From Acanthochromis polyacanthus (lineage: Eukaryota > Chordata > Actinopteri > Pomacentridae): a stretch of DNA of 64,000 nucleotides. Positions 45,521-56,166 of this stretch are shown one piece after another. The notes under the pieces were generated by a model. The model searched no databases, had not been told where the DNA came from, and worked only from the letters and a program-made list of their open reading frames with translations. Where the stretch lies: assembly GCF_021347895.1 (NCBI RefSeq), contig NC_067123.1, positions 2,620,149 through 2,684,148 on the forward strand, in the 5' to 3' direction. Position 1 is the stretch's first letter, and every line of letters begins with the position of its first letter. Position numbers and translations under genes: made by a program.

Positions 45521-45974
45521 GTAAGTCCTGCGCTAAGTTTATTTAGAGGTTGACTTTAGAGCGTTTAAACAAACAGCAGCTCCACTGATTTATTGATCGC
45601 CCTCAGTGTGCTGTTGTTTGACCTCACAGTCCTTTCCTCACTCATTCACTCCATTTTTGAGTGTCAGAAACAGTGAAAACGTCCTGACTTGGTTTCTCAG
45701 ATAGTTGGATGTTCTTGCGTTCTCTCTGACAGATGTGGAGGGTAAACAAACAGCTGGATTAACACACTGACGGCTCAGCAGAAAGACCTGAATCTTCCTC
45801 TGAAGCGCGTCTATGTTTTTTCCAGTTTCACTTGTTTATAATCTGAAGTTTAGACGATCCTTGTTCAGTAACTTCCTGGAGTCTCTGCTGGTTGCCTGGC
45901 AACTGGTCCCAGCTAAAATACAGCGCACCAAACAAACACAGCGCCAATAAAGATCAACAAAACTCTAATCAGAT
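45521..45974. other. Single-copy sequence downstream of the candidate first exon
   Basis: Ordinary composition. Nothing further is recognised. Confidence 0.4.
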
Positions 45975-46461
45975 CGTGCCGTCCTGTGGGTCAAAATTGA
46001 CCCGTTTTAGTTTGAAAATGTAGAAAAAGAAAAATCACAGTGAAACTCGTGATGTCCACATTTTCAATATTTTTTGGAAATTTTGAACATTTTTTTGGTG
46101 GAAAAAACAAATTTTAGAATTGTTTCTAAAGAACATTGACATAAAAATCAACCAGAAGACAGAGAATTTCTCTGGATTCTGGTTGATTTTTATGTGAATG
46201 TTCTCAAAGAAAATATTAGAAGTTTTACTGATATTTATGGAATCACTTTAGATGTTTTTACGATTTTTTTTGAAGATGTTTACTCATTTTTTGAAAATGT
46301 TTGCACAAATTTTATTTACAAATTTGGGGGATTTTTGAAAAAATAAAACTTAAGGAATTATTGGAATTTTCTTTGTGAATATTTTGCAAATTTTCTGAAA
46401 TTTGGGGAATTTTTTTGCTGAATTTTTTTCAGATAAGGAAATAATATAAAGTTAATGCAAT
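45975..46461 (-). mobile_element. TTAA-type palindromic element, copy 2, truncated
   Basis: Minus-strand copy: GTCCTGTGGGTCAAAATTGA at the left corresponds to the inverted 3' end. The central hairpin at about 46130-46204 (GAACATTGACATAAAAATCA / TGATTTTTATGTGAATGTTC) and the tail CAGATAAGGAAATAATAT follow. The distal terminus and its TTAA are lost. Confidence 0.8.
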
Positions 46462-46721
46462 TCAGTTTCATTTAATTTTGAGTAATTGTTCAGATTAGGG
46501 ATGTAAAATATAAATACGTCTCTTGATCAGTCAGTAAACATTAAATGAAGCTCTTTAGTTGTCGTATTTTAAGGTCGGTGTCCTCATTTTAATTAAACTC
46601 AGCTTCAGTCCGTTAGCGTTGGTCTGAAGTCATTAACCGCCACAGAAGTCTTTGTCATGGTGCCCGTTTCCAGCTGGTAAAGCTTTGAATACTCGGCTTC
46701 CAACGGTCTCCAACGAGGTGC
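46462..46721. other. Single-copy sequence
   Basis: No feature is recognised. Confidence 0.4.
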
Positions 46722-46825
46722 TTTTTTCACCAAAAAATGATCAAAGGTTTCCCAGAAATGTAGAAAATGTGGACATCAGAGGTTTTTCCACATTTTCAAA
46801 CTTTTAAACGGGTGAGTTTTGGGTT
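46722..46825 (+). mobile_element. TTAA-type element, 3' fragment
   Basis: TTTTTTCACCAAAAAATGAT, GAAAATGTGGACATCAGAGG and CATTTTCAAACTTTTAAACG match the 3' third of the complete copies. It lies about 260 bp from copy 2 in the opposite orientation. Confidence 0.7.
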
Positions 46826-48517
46826 CATACTTAAATCGTTTGAAGTGTGAGCTGCAGTCAGAGTTTTCTGCTGAATCAGTTTCTAAGCGTGTTTCCGTCC
46901 CGTGAGGCCCGTCGCCGTGACAACACGTCTGTGCCGTGGCGGTGTTTCTTCACGGCCTCCAGGAGGAAGTCGGGACGCTGGCTGGATGCACTTTGACGTG
47001 CGGCTCGTTCTTACTTCCAGTTTTCTCCTCTTTCTGAGCGTCTGTGGGGAAAGAAGTGGGCGTCTGTGTACGGCGGAGAGCTCGAACGCTTCACGTCTTT
47101 TCTGAAAGCGTCGGACAGAAATGTGCCGTGAAAAGCTGCTGGGAGGTCAGATCTTTTTCTAGAACAGTGGACGATGAGGAGCTTCGCTGTGGGTTAGATT
47201 ATCGCCTCTTTAGCTTCAACTGTTCACTTTGTCACATATCAGCATCAGGAACTGAAAGTAAGTACGCTTATTGAAGTGCTGGGCTTTATTTTAGCTTCTC
47301 AACAAGGATCCCCATTTTCTGCTGCTTTGTATTTCTAAAAACTCCATCTAAGAGGAACTTGTAGTGCTTTAAAAAGTCAATATTTAAAAACAGGATGCAG
47401 TAGAAGTGATTAGCTGATTGATTGGCTCAGATAATTAAATATTTCCTCATTCCAGCTCATCTGTTGACGTTTAAATCACAGTAAATATTGTTTGTGTTGT
47501 TTTCCACCACTTTCTGGAGCTTCACAAACCAAATTATTGCCTTATTGATCCAAAACATTGATAAATTCTCCGTGAAGCTGAGGATTATTTGCAGCCTGGT
47601 GTAAAACATTCAGCTGATAATCTAATCATTTATTAGCAGAATTATGCTGAATATTTACACAGTTTTACTGAACTGGAAGTGACATTTTCATGACGGGACT
47701 TTTATTTTCATGGAGTATTTTCCCCGTGTGGTCATACTGAACACTTCCTCCATGACTGGACAGAATCTGATGTTTTTCTCCGTTTTATATCGTTTTAAAT
47801 GAGTATATTTGGGTTTTGGATTCCTAAACGAGCGCTTGTTTGAGCTTTTTTTAGATACTTTATGGGTAAATATGTGACATTTATTCATGTAGCTGAGCTA
47901 ATCCTGTATTTTTCTAGCTTTTCGTGTAATCCTCGTTCGTATCTTTGAGCTGAGTGTTGAACAGAAGATGTAATTTCTGACTTTATTCACTCAGTAAACG
48001 GTGTTTCTGCACAAGGTTGCATTTACGTTCCATTCAGATTGTTATCTGTGTTTAAATGTAAACTTTCAGGATGTTTTTTTGGAGCTGCAGGCTGATGTTT
48101 GTCGCTTTAAATCAAACCAGTGTCAAAACCTCTCAGCAACTCATTAATAAGCAACATTAGAGAAAAGCCTGCAGGGCGGGGGATTTCTGCAGAAACGATG
48201 AAAGAATCAGATTAATCAACAGAGAAAGTCATTCTAATTTATTCTGCAGCTGCACACCTTCCAGCTCGTCGTCCATCTCTGTTTTTCTGTTTCTGGTGTT
48301 TTTTTGGGGGTTAAATGCGTCTAAGAGGAGATCTTCATCTAGAACCGCCTCACATGAGCACATTTCTGGTTCTATCAGTTTTTCAGCGGGGTGCCCTCGC
48401 AGTCCTGATCATCAGGGGCCTCCAGTCTGCTGCTGCTTCCACCTCCAGCTTCCTGCGGGGGCAGCTACTGTAAGATTCACCAAAACCTCTGTCTGTCTGC
48501 CAGGGAGGAGGGAGCAG
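46826..48517. other. Single-copy sequence
   Basis: Contains some CpG (46890-47080) but no recognised exon. Short frames here have no motif. Confidence 0.35.
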
Positions 48518-48579
48518 CTTTTATTGTCCACATTATGAGACATGGTCAGCGCTGAGGATCATAATGTGGACAATAAAAG
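48518..48579. other. Perfect 21-bp inverted repeat with a 20-nt loop
   Basis: CTTTTATTGTCCACATTATGA (48518-48538) is exactly complementary to 48559-48579, and the loop GACATGGTCAGCGCTGAGGA lies between. RNA from either strand would fold into an uninterrupted 21-bp stem, the size range of a small microRNA-type precursor. It does not belong to the TTAA element family, whose nearest copy starts at 48884. I recognise no known microRNA, and it could also be the core of a decayed palindromic element. Confidence 0.6.
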
Positions 48580-48607
48580 GTGTGACTGAGATCTAAAGGA
48601 GGACACT

Positions 48608-49560
48608 GGAAAAAAACAAGAAAATAAACTTATTTCAAGGAACTTTTACTTTGAAATAAGTGAAAAAATCTGCCAATAGAACAAGTGAAAAATGTCTTGG
48701 TGAGACTTCTTGAAATAAGACATTTAGAATATTGAGATCTTAAAATTAGCTGGAAAACTTATTTTAAGCTTTATTTTACCAGGATTGTAAAGTTTCAAAA
48801 TAAGCCAGACATGCTATAAAAAAGGGCGGGTTTTCATTCAAAAATAGATTTTTACTTTCATGTAACCTCCTAATTTTAAGTGTTTTAGCCCTCCTATTAT
48901 CCTCATTTACAGGCACCAAAAAATATTGTTTCCTTGTCTGAAAAATATCCAAAAGTTCATCCAAAAAATTCCCCAAATTTCACAAAATTTGCAGAAACTT
49001 CAGGAAGCAAATTCCAATAATTCCTTAAGTTTTCCGTAAAAGTTTTATTTAAAAAATCCCCAAATTTGGCAAGAAAATTCTTGTAAATATTTTCAAAAAA
49101 TGAGAAAAAATCTTCCTAAAAATATCCTAAAAAAATCTAAAGTGATTCCATATTTATTAGTAAAACTTCTAATATTTTCTTTAAGAACATTCACATAAAA
49201 ATCGGACTGATTTTTATGTGAATGTTCTTAAAGAAACATTTTAACATTTCTTTTTTTTCCACTAAAAAACGTTGAAAATGCAGACATCAGAAGCTTCACT
49301 GTGAAAACTTTTTCCCCCCACATTTTCAAACTTTAAATCGGGTTAATTTGACCGACAGGACGACACGAGGGTTAACCTTATTTTGAGTTTTCTTGTAAAA
49401 TTCAACTCTAAACAAGATCATTTCCAGATTGTTTGACTTAACCAGATGTTTCAGATGCATTCTCTTAAAACACGTCCCTCCATCTGCTGGAATGTCTCTT
49501 GTTCAGTGATTTTCATACAAAGTGGGATGAGACGTTTAGACTAAAACTAAGACAAACAGA
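48608..49560 (+). mobile_element. A/T-rich short interspersed element split by a TTAA-type element
   Basis: The left part (48608-48883) contains AACTTATTTCAAGGAACTTT, CTGCCAATAGAACAAGTGAA and TTGAAATAAGACATTTAGAA, which I recognise as a common fish short element. The right part (49376-about 49560) carries on with TTATTTTGAGTTTTCTTGTA. The intervening 48884-49375 is a complete TTAA-type element. The family name and exact outer ends are uncertain. Confidence 0.55.
48884..49375 (+). mobile_element. TTAA-type palindromic element, copy 3
   Basis: Starts TTAGCCCTCCTATTATCCTC (first TTAA mutated to TTAG) and ends GACGACACGAGGGTTAA. The central hairpin is shortened to about 21-bp arms (49191-49232) because the tip segment ATCAACCAAAATCCAG and its complement are deleted together. 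Confidence 0.85.
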
Positions 49561-50479
49561 CTTGTTTTTGCGGTGGATTTTTTAGCTCCTACCTCGTCGA
49601 CTCTCCGTCAGTGGAGGGTAAACGGCTCCTCCATCCGTCCACATCCCATCTCTGAGTCGTGGGATGTTCGGCTGATCTCCATCCTGCAGAGAGAGCAGGG
49701 TTTGCTTCACTGCTTCTGCTTCGTGTTTTCCAAACCTCGTCTAACGCCAAAGCGATGCTGCGACGTGTTTTGTTCTGTGCAGTGATAAATGTGGTGTAAA
49801 CACGAGTCCACATGCTGCCTGATTAGATCTCTGCTGTTGTTGCCGTGATTTAGATTCAAATCTGGAACTTATTCATCAAAGAAAAGGTCAAACAGCGGCT
49901 CGATTGATGGTGGAACTCTTCAGGAAATCGTATTTTTTCCATATTTTTGGAATCCATGCATCAAACGTTTGATTACTTAATTGAGAAGATATTCTGCAGG
50001 AGGTGAACTTTGTTTTACTTGTAATCAAACATTTTTGAGTCTAGTTTTGCTCTCTGTGGTTTGCAGAGCTGCTGTCATAGAATTACACATAACTGGTTTA
50101 AAATGAGCCCTTAAATGTGTTTTTAAATGTTGGATATTGTAAAAACAAGTGCTTTAAATCATTAAATATCAGACTTCTGGTGCTTTTAGTCATCAAACAA
50201 TGTGCAGATTAATTAGTTCTGTTAACATAGAGTCTGTAAAAAGTTTCATGGTCTTTGCTTCATCATATTCACCTTTAAATGGGGTGTAATGTTGGTCCTC
50301 CTCCAACCAGGGACAGGAGCTGAAAATGAGCTTATTGCTCTTCACTCCACATGCAAACATGCTTTATGTGTGGATTTCATGGTCCCTGATCAATTAAATA
50401 GATACATTAAATCAAACTAAGTTCTTAAATGATTTCTGCTTAAACACTTCCAAATTTCTGCAAAATTTTACTTTAAATA
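49561..50479. other. Single-copy sequence
   Basis: No feature is recognised. Scattered words near 50150-50215 resemble the duplication that follows. Confidence 0.35.
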
Positions 50480-51388
50480 ATGAAATGTCTGATAGAAATG
50501 ACAGGTCTGACGTTAAATTGGTTTCAGGTTTTTGGTCTTTTAGTCATTAATCAGGGTGTTGATCGATCTTTTTAATAAATAGTCTGTGGTTGACGTCTTC
50601 AGAAGTTTGAAGAAAGAACCAGTGAATCCTGACATCAGAGGAGCTGTGCTCTGCACATATTTGGATGTTTTTTCCTGAACTTGTTTTCCTGCAAAGTGCT
50701 GCTTTAACCGTCCTGCTGTCCTCATTTACGGGCACCGAGAAATGTTGTTTCCTTGTCTCAGAAAAAGCCAAGAATTCAGAAAAAAATACTCAAATTTCTG
50801 AAAATTTGCAAAACCTTCAGGAAGAAAATTCCAATAATTCCTTCAAAGTTTTATTTTTTTAAAAATCCCCCAAATTTGGCAATAAAATTCTTGTAAATAT
50901 TTTCAACAAAAATGTAAAAATCATCCAAAAAAATCCTAAAAATATCTAAAGTGATTCCATAAATATCAGTAAAGCTTCTAATAGTTCCTTTAAGAACATT
51001 CACATAAAAATAACCAGAATCCAGAAAAATTGGTTTCAATTTTTCTGGATTTTGGTTGATTTTTATGTGAATGTTCTTTAGAAACAAAATTTCCAAAAAT
51101 GTTAAAAATGTGGACATCAGAAGCTTCGCTGTGAAAATATATTTTTCCCACATTTTCAAACTTTAAAACGAGTTAATTTGACCTGCAGGACGACACGAGG
51201 GTTAAATAATTCATTGTCTGATATAAAATTACAGATCTGATGTTAAATTGGTTTCAGGTTTTTGGTGCTTTAGTAGTAGGTCAGTGTGGTGATCGATCTT
51301 TTTAATTAACGTCTAGTCTGTGGTTGACGTCTTCAGAAGTGAATCCTCATGTTGGAGGAGCTGTACTTTTCCTGAACTTGTTTTCTTG
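50480..51388. repeat. Direct duplication (~200 bp) flanking a TTAA-type element
   Basis: 50480-50695 and 51212-51388 share GTTAAATTGGTTTCAGGTTT, GTTGATCGATCTTTTTAAT or a close variant, TAGTCTGTGGTTGACGTCTT and TTTCCTGAACTTGTTTTC in the same order. TTAA-element copy 4 lies exactly between them. The copies differ by indels, so the duplication is not recent. Confidence 0.8.
50704..51205 (+). mobile_element. TTAA-type palindromic element, copy 4
   Basis: Starts TTAACCGTCCTGCTGTCCTC and ends CAGGACGACACGAGGGTTAA, with TTAA on both sides. The central palindrome spans about 50985-51079, with arms AGAACATTCACATAAAAAT and its complement and a longer tip around CCAGAAAAATTGG. Confidence 0.88.
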
Positions 51389-51975
51389 CCGTCGTTCTTC
51401 GTTTCTGGGCGGTTTGGTGTTGATTAGACGTGATGCTCTGAGCTCCTGGCTGCTCTGATGACGATGATGGGCTGCAGGCTAACGGGGATTCCCTGCAGCA
51501 TCATCATCATCATCATCATCATCTAGACCTCGGCGTTACTTCCTCTGAGTGTCTCAGTCTCAGTTCTGCTTTCAGACGGCTGTCTCTGTGCTCAGGCGTG
51601 TCGGTGCAGATAACGACACGTCAGGCCGCTTATTGCATCGGTCAGCTGCTGAGGGCTGCAGAAAAACGCTGCGTCTGCTCTGCCGGCCTCAGGAAGAAGC
51701 GCTGAGATAAGATGGGCTTCCTTTAAAGGTGGCGGTGAAATGTGCAGGGCTCCAACATCTGCCAGCTGCTGTTCTGTCAGAAGCATGAAGCCTTCCACTG
51801 ACAGATCAGGAAGAGGAAACGCTGCTGCTTCTACGTGGAATCACGTGAAAGAACAAACAGACTTCCTGTCTGCTGCTCCTCTGATGAGAGAGAATGAATC
51901 AAAACTCTTTGAGGAGAAGCTTTGCTCAGTAAAGCTGCAGCTGATGACTGTTTCCATAAACCTGATGAACACTTT
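51389..51975. other. Single-copy sequence with a short ATC microsatellite
   Basis: A CATCATCATCATCATC run lies at about 51499-51523. No exon is recognised. Confidence 0.5.
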
Positions 51976-52165
51976 GGGGCTGCACAGTGGTTCAGTGGTT
52001 AGCACTGTGGCCTCACAGCTACAAGATCCCCAGATCCCATCCTGGCCTTCCCAGCATGCATGGAGTTTGCATTTTGGTTTGGTTTTCTCCAGCTACCACA
52101 GTCTAAAAACATGCTGAGGTTAACTGGGGATTCTAATTTGTCTGTAGGTGTGAATGTGAGGTGAA
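51976..52165 (+). mobile_element. tRNA-headed SINE, partial copy
   Basis: GGGGCTGCACAGTGG, TCAGTGGTTAGCACTGTGGC (A-box region), CATGGAGTTTGCATTTTGG, AAAACATGCTGAGGTTAACT and TCTGTAGGTGTGAATGTGAG correspond to the first half of the complete SINE at 58151. The B box is altered (GATCCCCAGATCCCAT). The tail is missing. Confidence 0.85.
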
Positions 52166-52452
52166 GTTGCAACAAAAACTCACATTTGGCACAAAACAAC
52201 TTGCAAAATTACCCCAAAAAGAGCCAAAATTACTGTGAAATGTTCAAATATATCAGCAAAAACATGAAAAATCACCACAAAAATGACCAAAGTTACCATG
52301 AAAAGGACCAAAACTACCAAAAAACAGATGAAATTGTGACAAAAAACTCTAATTTGGCACAAAAACACGTGCAAAAAAAACACAAAAAGACACAAAACTA
52401 CCCTGAAATGTTCAAATATGCCAGCAAAAACACCCAAAATCACCACAAAAAG
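52166..52452. repeat. A-rich tandem repeat, two ~167-bp copies
   Basis: GTGAAATGTTCAAATATATC (near 52238) returns as CTGAAATGTTCAAATATGCC (near 52402), together with CAGCAAAAACA and AAATCACCACAAAAA. It lies between two SINE pieces. Confidence 0.75.
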
Positions 52453-52712
52453 TAGCTAGAAGATCCTCGGTTCACGTCTCCTGGGATCTTTCTGCATGGA
52501 GTCTCCAGGTTCTCCTGCTGGGTTCTCCAAGTTCTCCAGCTTCCTCCCACAGTCCAGAAACATGCTGATGTTAATCAGTGATTCTAAATGATCTGTAGGT
52601 GTGACTGATGGACTGTTACCTGTCCAGGTGAACCTTCAGCCTCAGTCAGCTGGGATAGACTCCGCCCCCTGGACCATAATGAGGATTAAACGGTGGATAG
52701 ATGATGAATAAT
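52453..52712 (+). mobile_element. tRNA-headed SINE, body and tail
   Basis: Contains GAAGATCCTCGGTTCACG (degenerate B box), TCTTTCTGCATGGAGTCTCC, CTTCCTCCCACAGTCCAGAA, CTGTTACCTGTCCAGGTGAA, GCTGGGATAGACTCCGCCCC and an AAACGGTGGATAGATGATGA tail. The A-box head is absent, so this may be the other half of a SINE separated by the A-rich repeat. Confidence 0.8.
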
Positions 52713-53634
52713 CACTACTTGGTTTATAAAAAGAACACAAATCACAGAATGTCTTCAGGTCGCTGGTTTTGCTTAAAAAATATTTCAGGACCTGAAAATA
52801 TCGACTCGACCGTCAAGCAGGACGAATTAAAGCAGAAAATATTCATGTTTGAGGGATTACAGACAGCAGATTTGTCTTTTTTTAAACTAATATGACATAA
52901 AAACCTGATGCTGACTGATTCTAATCACTGAACAAAGTGCAGAATTTACTTTAATCTCTTTAATATGTCAAATGTTGATTAATTCTGTGTTTGGTCTTCA
53001 GGTTTTGTGCAGATATTTGATGTCATGACAGAAAAACTTTTAAAAAGTATAATCAGTTCTGATGTAGAGTTTTCAACACAACAGAACCGTTAATCATCTG
53101 ATGGTTATTTTATTGATTATTCCAGTCGCTGTTTGGTCTCCATGAGTTGTTTTTCTTTAAAGTGTGAGTCGTTCAGTTGACAGAAGACAAAGAAAACAAA
53201 CCCGGTTACGTGTTTCTGCTGTGAATTCTGTCTGAATGAGTCGATATGTTGCTCTGTGCTGACGGACAATGATCTGTTTTCACTGAGCTGTACAGCGTCC
53301 TGGTTGTGAGGGTGTGTTTGATGTCGGTGTGTTTGCCCTCAGCTGGGTGGGAACAGGCTGGTGGAGGTGCTGCGTTGCATAATCTCCATCGTCCTCCTGC
53401 ACCGTGATGCTGAAGGAAGCTGCAGCTGCCGACTCTCATCATCCTCACGTTGCTGACGGAGCCTCGCTTTGGCTCACACTGATCCTGATCTTTAACTCCT
53501 GGTGTGTTTTTCGTCGTGAGTCCAGATCAGTCGCTCACAGAAGCTGTTGTTCTGAACGACGACCCACTCCTGAACACATATATGTGATGCTAACAGGGAG
53601 GCTGAAACTGAAACACGTCAACGCTGTGCATGTG
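52713..53634. other. Single-copy sequence
   Basis: No feature is recognised. Confidence 0.35.
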
Positions 53635-53810
53635 GCTGCCATGAGAAGCTGCCATGAGAAGCTGCCATGAGAAGCTGCCATGAGAAGCTGCCATGAGAAG
53701 CTGCAGTGAGAAGCTGTTGTGAGAAGCTGCAGTGAGAAGCTGTTGTGAGACCTGCCATGAAAAGTTGTCATGAGAAGCTGCCATGAGAAGCTGCCATGAG
53801 AAGCTACCAC
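53635..53810. repeat. 13-bp repeat GCCATGAGAAGCT, about 12 copies
   Basis: Tandem copies of CATGAGAAGCTGC, with AGTGAGAAGCTG and TTGTGAGAAGCTG variants in the middle. One CCTGCCATGAAAAGTTGTC stretch is diverged. Confidence 0.9.
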
Positions 53811-54138
53811 GGCGCCGCTGACGGAGGCCCAGCAGGACGGCCTGTTGGCTGCAGGGTGAACGAGCTGCAGGCTGGTGGTGACGGAGGAGCTGCTGGGTGT
53901 TAGTCGGGGCTCTCAGTGGGAATCTGGAGGCAGGAAGAAGCAGTTGTGATGCGGCTCCATATGGGGCGCTGTAATTACTGGGAACTGTTAGCTCCGCTCT
54001 TTGTTGTTATTGTTTTCCTGTTTTCTGGTAACTCCATGAGCTTGCACATGGAAACACGCTTCCAAAGCTGTGACGTGAAACACGCGTGGTACTTTGACTG
54101 AGAACAGATCTTCATGGAACAACTTCAAAAGGTTTAAA
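53811..54138. other. Single-copy sequence
   Basis: Contains CpG near its start (ACGGCGCCGCTGACGG). No exon is recognised. Confidence 0.35.
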
Positions 54139-54420
54139 GGGCTGCACGGTCACGTAGTGGTTAGCTCCATCGCCTTGCGTCCTGGCCTTCCTGAGATCTT
54201 TCTGCATGGAGTCTCCATGTTCTCCTGCTGGGTTCTCCATGTTCTTCTTCCCACAGTCCACAAACATGCTGAGGTTAACTGGTGATTCTAAATGATCTGT
54301 AGGTGTGAGTGTGACTGTCTCTCTCTGTGTGTAGCCCTGTGATAGACTGTTACCTGTCCAGGTGTTCCCTGCCTTCACCCCAGTCAGCTGGGATAGACTC
54401 CGCCCCCCATGACCCTGATA
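54139..54420 (+). mobile_element. tRNA-headed SINE with internal deletion
   Basis: Head GGGCTGCACGGTCACGTAGT followed by GGTTAGCTCCATCGCCTTGC, then a jump past the B box to CCTTCCTGAGATCTTTCTGC. It ends GGATAGACTCCGCCCCCCAT. It is directly followed by a fragment of a TTAA-type element. Confidence 0.88.
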
Positions 54421-54516
54421 TATTTACAGGCACCAAAAATATTTTTTCCTTGTCTGAAAAAAGGCCAAAAACTCAGCAGAAAAATTCCCCAAATTTCTGA
54501 AAATTTGCAAAATTAT
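54421..54516 (+). mobile_element. TTAA-type element, 5' fragment
   Basis: TTTACAGGCACCAAAAATAT, TTCCTTGTCTGAAAAAAGGC and CAAATTTCTGAAAATTTGCA match the first 100 bp of the complete copies. The terminal TTAACCCTCC is missing. Confidence 0.75.
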
Positions 54517-55369
54517 GAAGCAGCAAGCATCGTTTTTTGGACCCAGCAAGAGGAAAGAGACCGTGAAATACGTCAAAATATATGAAGAGTTTATCTGCAA
54601 AAACAGATAACACCATTTTATACATTTTCAGAAAACCTTTTCTTATTGTTTTTTGAGATGATAATTTATTTTTTCTCTATTTTGTCATGTATTTTTCTAC
54701 TGAGTCAAATCCACTCAACTTCAGTTTGATTGATATTATCTCAAGTAAACAATAAAAAAAGTTTTTTGGAAATTTATCAAAACGGAGTTATCTCTGCTTG
54801 CAAATAAACTCTTCATATTTATGTGTGTATATATATATATATATATATTTGATATAAATGTTAGTTTGGGTTTTTTGCCCTCACAGTGAGGGAGTATTCA
54901 GCTTTTTTAGGGGTTGTATCAGTGTGTGTGATCAGAACAGCTGGAGTCTCTAAAAAACGTCCAACATGCTCCAGAATGGACAAATTTATCTCCATTAGAA
55001 CAAGGATCTTCTCTCTCACAATGTTTAATAGATAATAAAGTCACATTCGAGGCTTCATTTGCTGCAGCTGGACTTTCCTTCCAGCCTCTTACTGTACGTT
55101 TGTAGAGTTCTGGAGAAGTGTGACGTGTTTTCAGGCTGAAAAACTTCATTCTTAATGTGAACGCTGTGGAGCTGCTGGACGATGGTGGTTGGAGCTCAGT
55201 GGAGCCACAGGTTCTGGCTTTGATTCCAGCAGACAGAAAGGATGCAGCTTTTAGGTTCTGGTGTGATACAGGAGGATGCTCTGGATCTACAGCTGTCACG
55301 TCTCTGCTGATTATGGTCTGTTGGATGGCTTCCACCTCAGCTGATGGGTTGTAAACTCTCTACAGGTGG
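54517..55369. other. A/T-rich stretch, TA microsatellite and unassigned sequence
   Basis: A (TA)n run sits at 54829-54848. 55157-55354 on the + strand and 54919-55335 on the - strand are open, but neither frame shows a known domain. The region may contain an old mobile-element fragment that I cannot name. Confidence 0.35.
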
Positions 55370-55879
55370 GCGACGGGATCCAAGCGCACGTTTTTTTCCC
55401 GTGCGTCATTTTCATCCACGGGTCACGAGTAATCGCATTTCCCACTCACCGTAGAGAGGAGTGGGCTGGAGGATGCAAGGAGGAGGAAGGGGGGCATTAA
55501 AGGTTCGTGGTTGTCATGACAGCGGACTCCCTCGCCCACTAACTCCAGCCCCTCCCAGCCTGACGCTCCTCAGATATCGGAGATCAGGACTGGACCCGGA
55601 GGACGAACCTTGATCTGCTTTCAGCCGCCGTCCTGTTTCTGTTTGCTGCTCGAAGAGTTCGTCAGACTTTAGGAGCATCGAGAGGTTTAGAGGAGAAAAC
55701 AGGGACTTAATGGACCAACAGAGAATCTCTTTTTTTATCAGTTCATAGATTCATGTTAAATCCACTCAGATGCTTCACTTTCCATTTCCTTCAGTGTATT
55801 TAAGCTCATGAGTCCTTCCTGTATGAAGTCTCTAGGGCAAACAGCAATTTCTGGGTTCTGGATATTCAGACCCAGTTAA
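55370..55879 (+). promoter_or_regulatory. CpG-containing block, possible promoter or leader
   Basis: Several CpGs cluster (GTGGGCGACGGGATCC, AGCGCACG, CCGTGCGTCA, GGACCCGGAGGACGAACC, GCCGCCGTCC) in otherwise CpG-poor surroundings. No TATA box and no clear exon or donor site are seen. Evidence is weak. Confidence 0.18.
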
Positions 55880-56166
55880 TGACAAATATTCAGATCGCCC
55901 AGCGGGGGAGAGGAGGGGATAGACGAAGGGACGAGCCAAATATTCAGATAGGTCCATGTCGTCCAGGGGTGGAAGAACAGAAGACGGACATGGAGGATGT
56001 GCTGAATATTCATTTAGTCCCACCTCGTCCGGAAGTGGAAGAAAAGAAGACTCAGACGGAGGGACATACCGAATAGTCGGATAGTCCCAAGTCGTCTGGG
56101 GGGGTTAGAAAAGAAGACGGAGACGAATGGACAAGCCAAATAATCCGATCGTCCAACAGGGTGGAG
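55880..56166. repeat. Diverged ~66-bp tandem repeat, about 4.5 copies
   Basis: Units begin CAAATATTCAGAT (55882, 55936), TGAATATTCATTTAGTCCC (56002), CGAATAGTCGGATAGTCCC (56069) and CAAATAATCCGATCGTCC (56136). Each continues with TCGTCC, GTGGAAGAA.AGAAGAC and a GACGGA-type end. The array is old and unusually CpG-rich. Confidence 0.8.

Noticed and set aside
54919..55335. 138-codon minus-strand frame
   Set aside because: No known domain. An overlapping plus-strand frame is open too. It may be an old mobile-element fragment but cannot be assigned.
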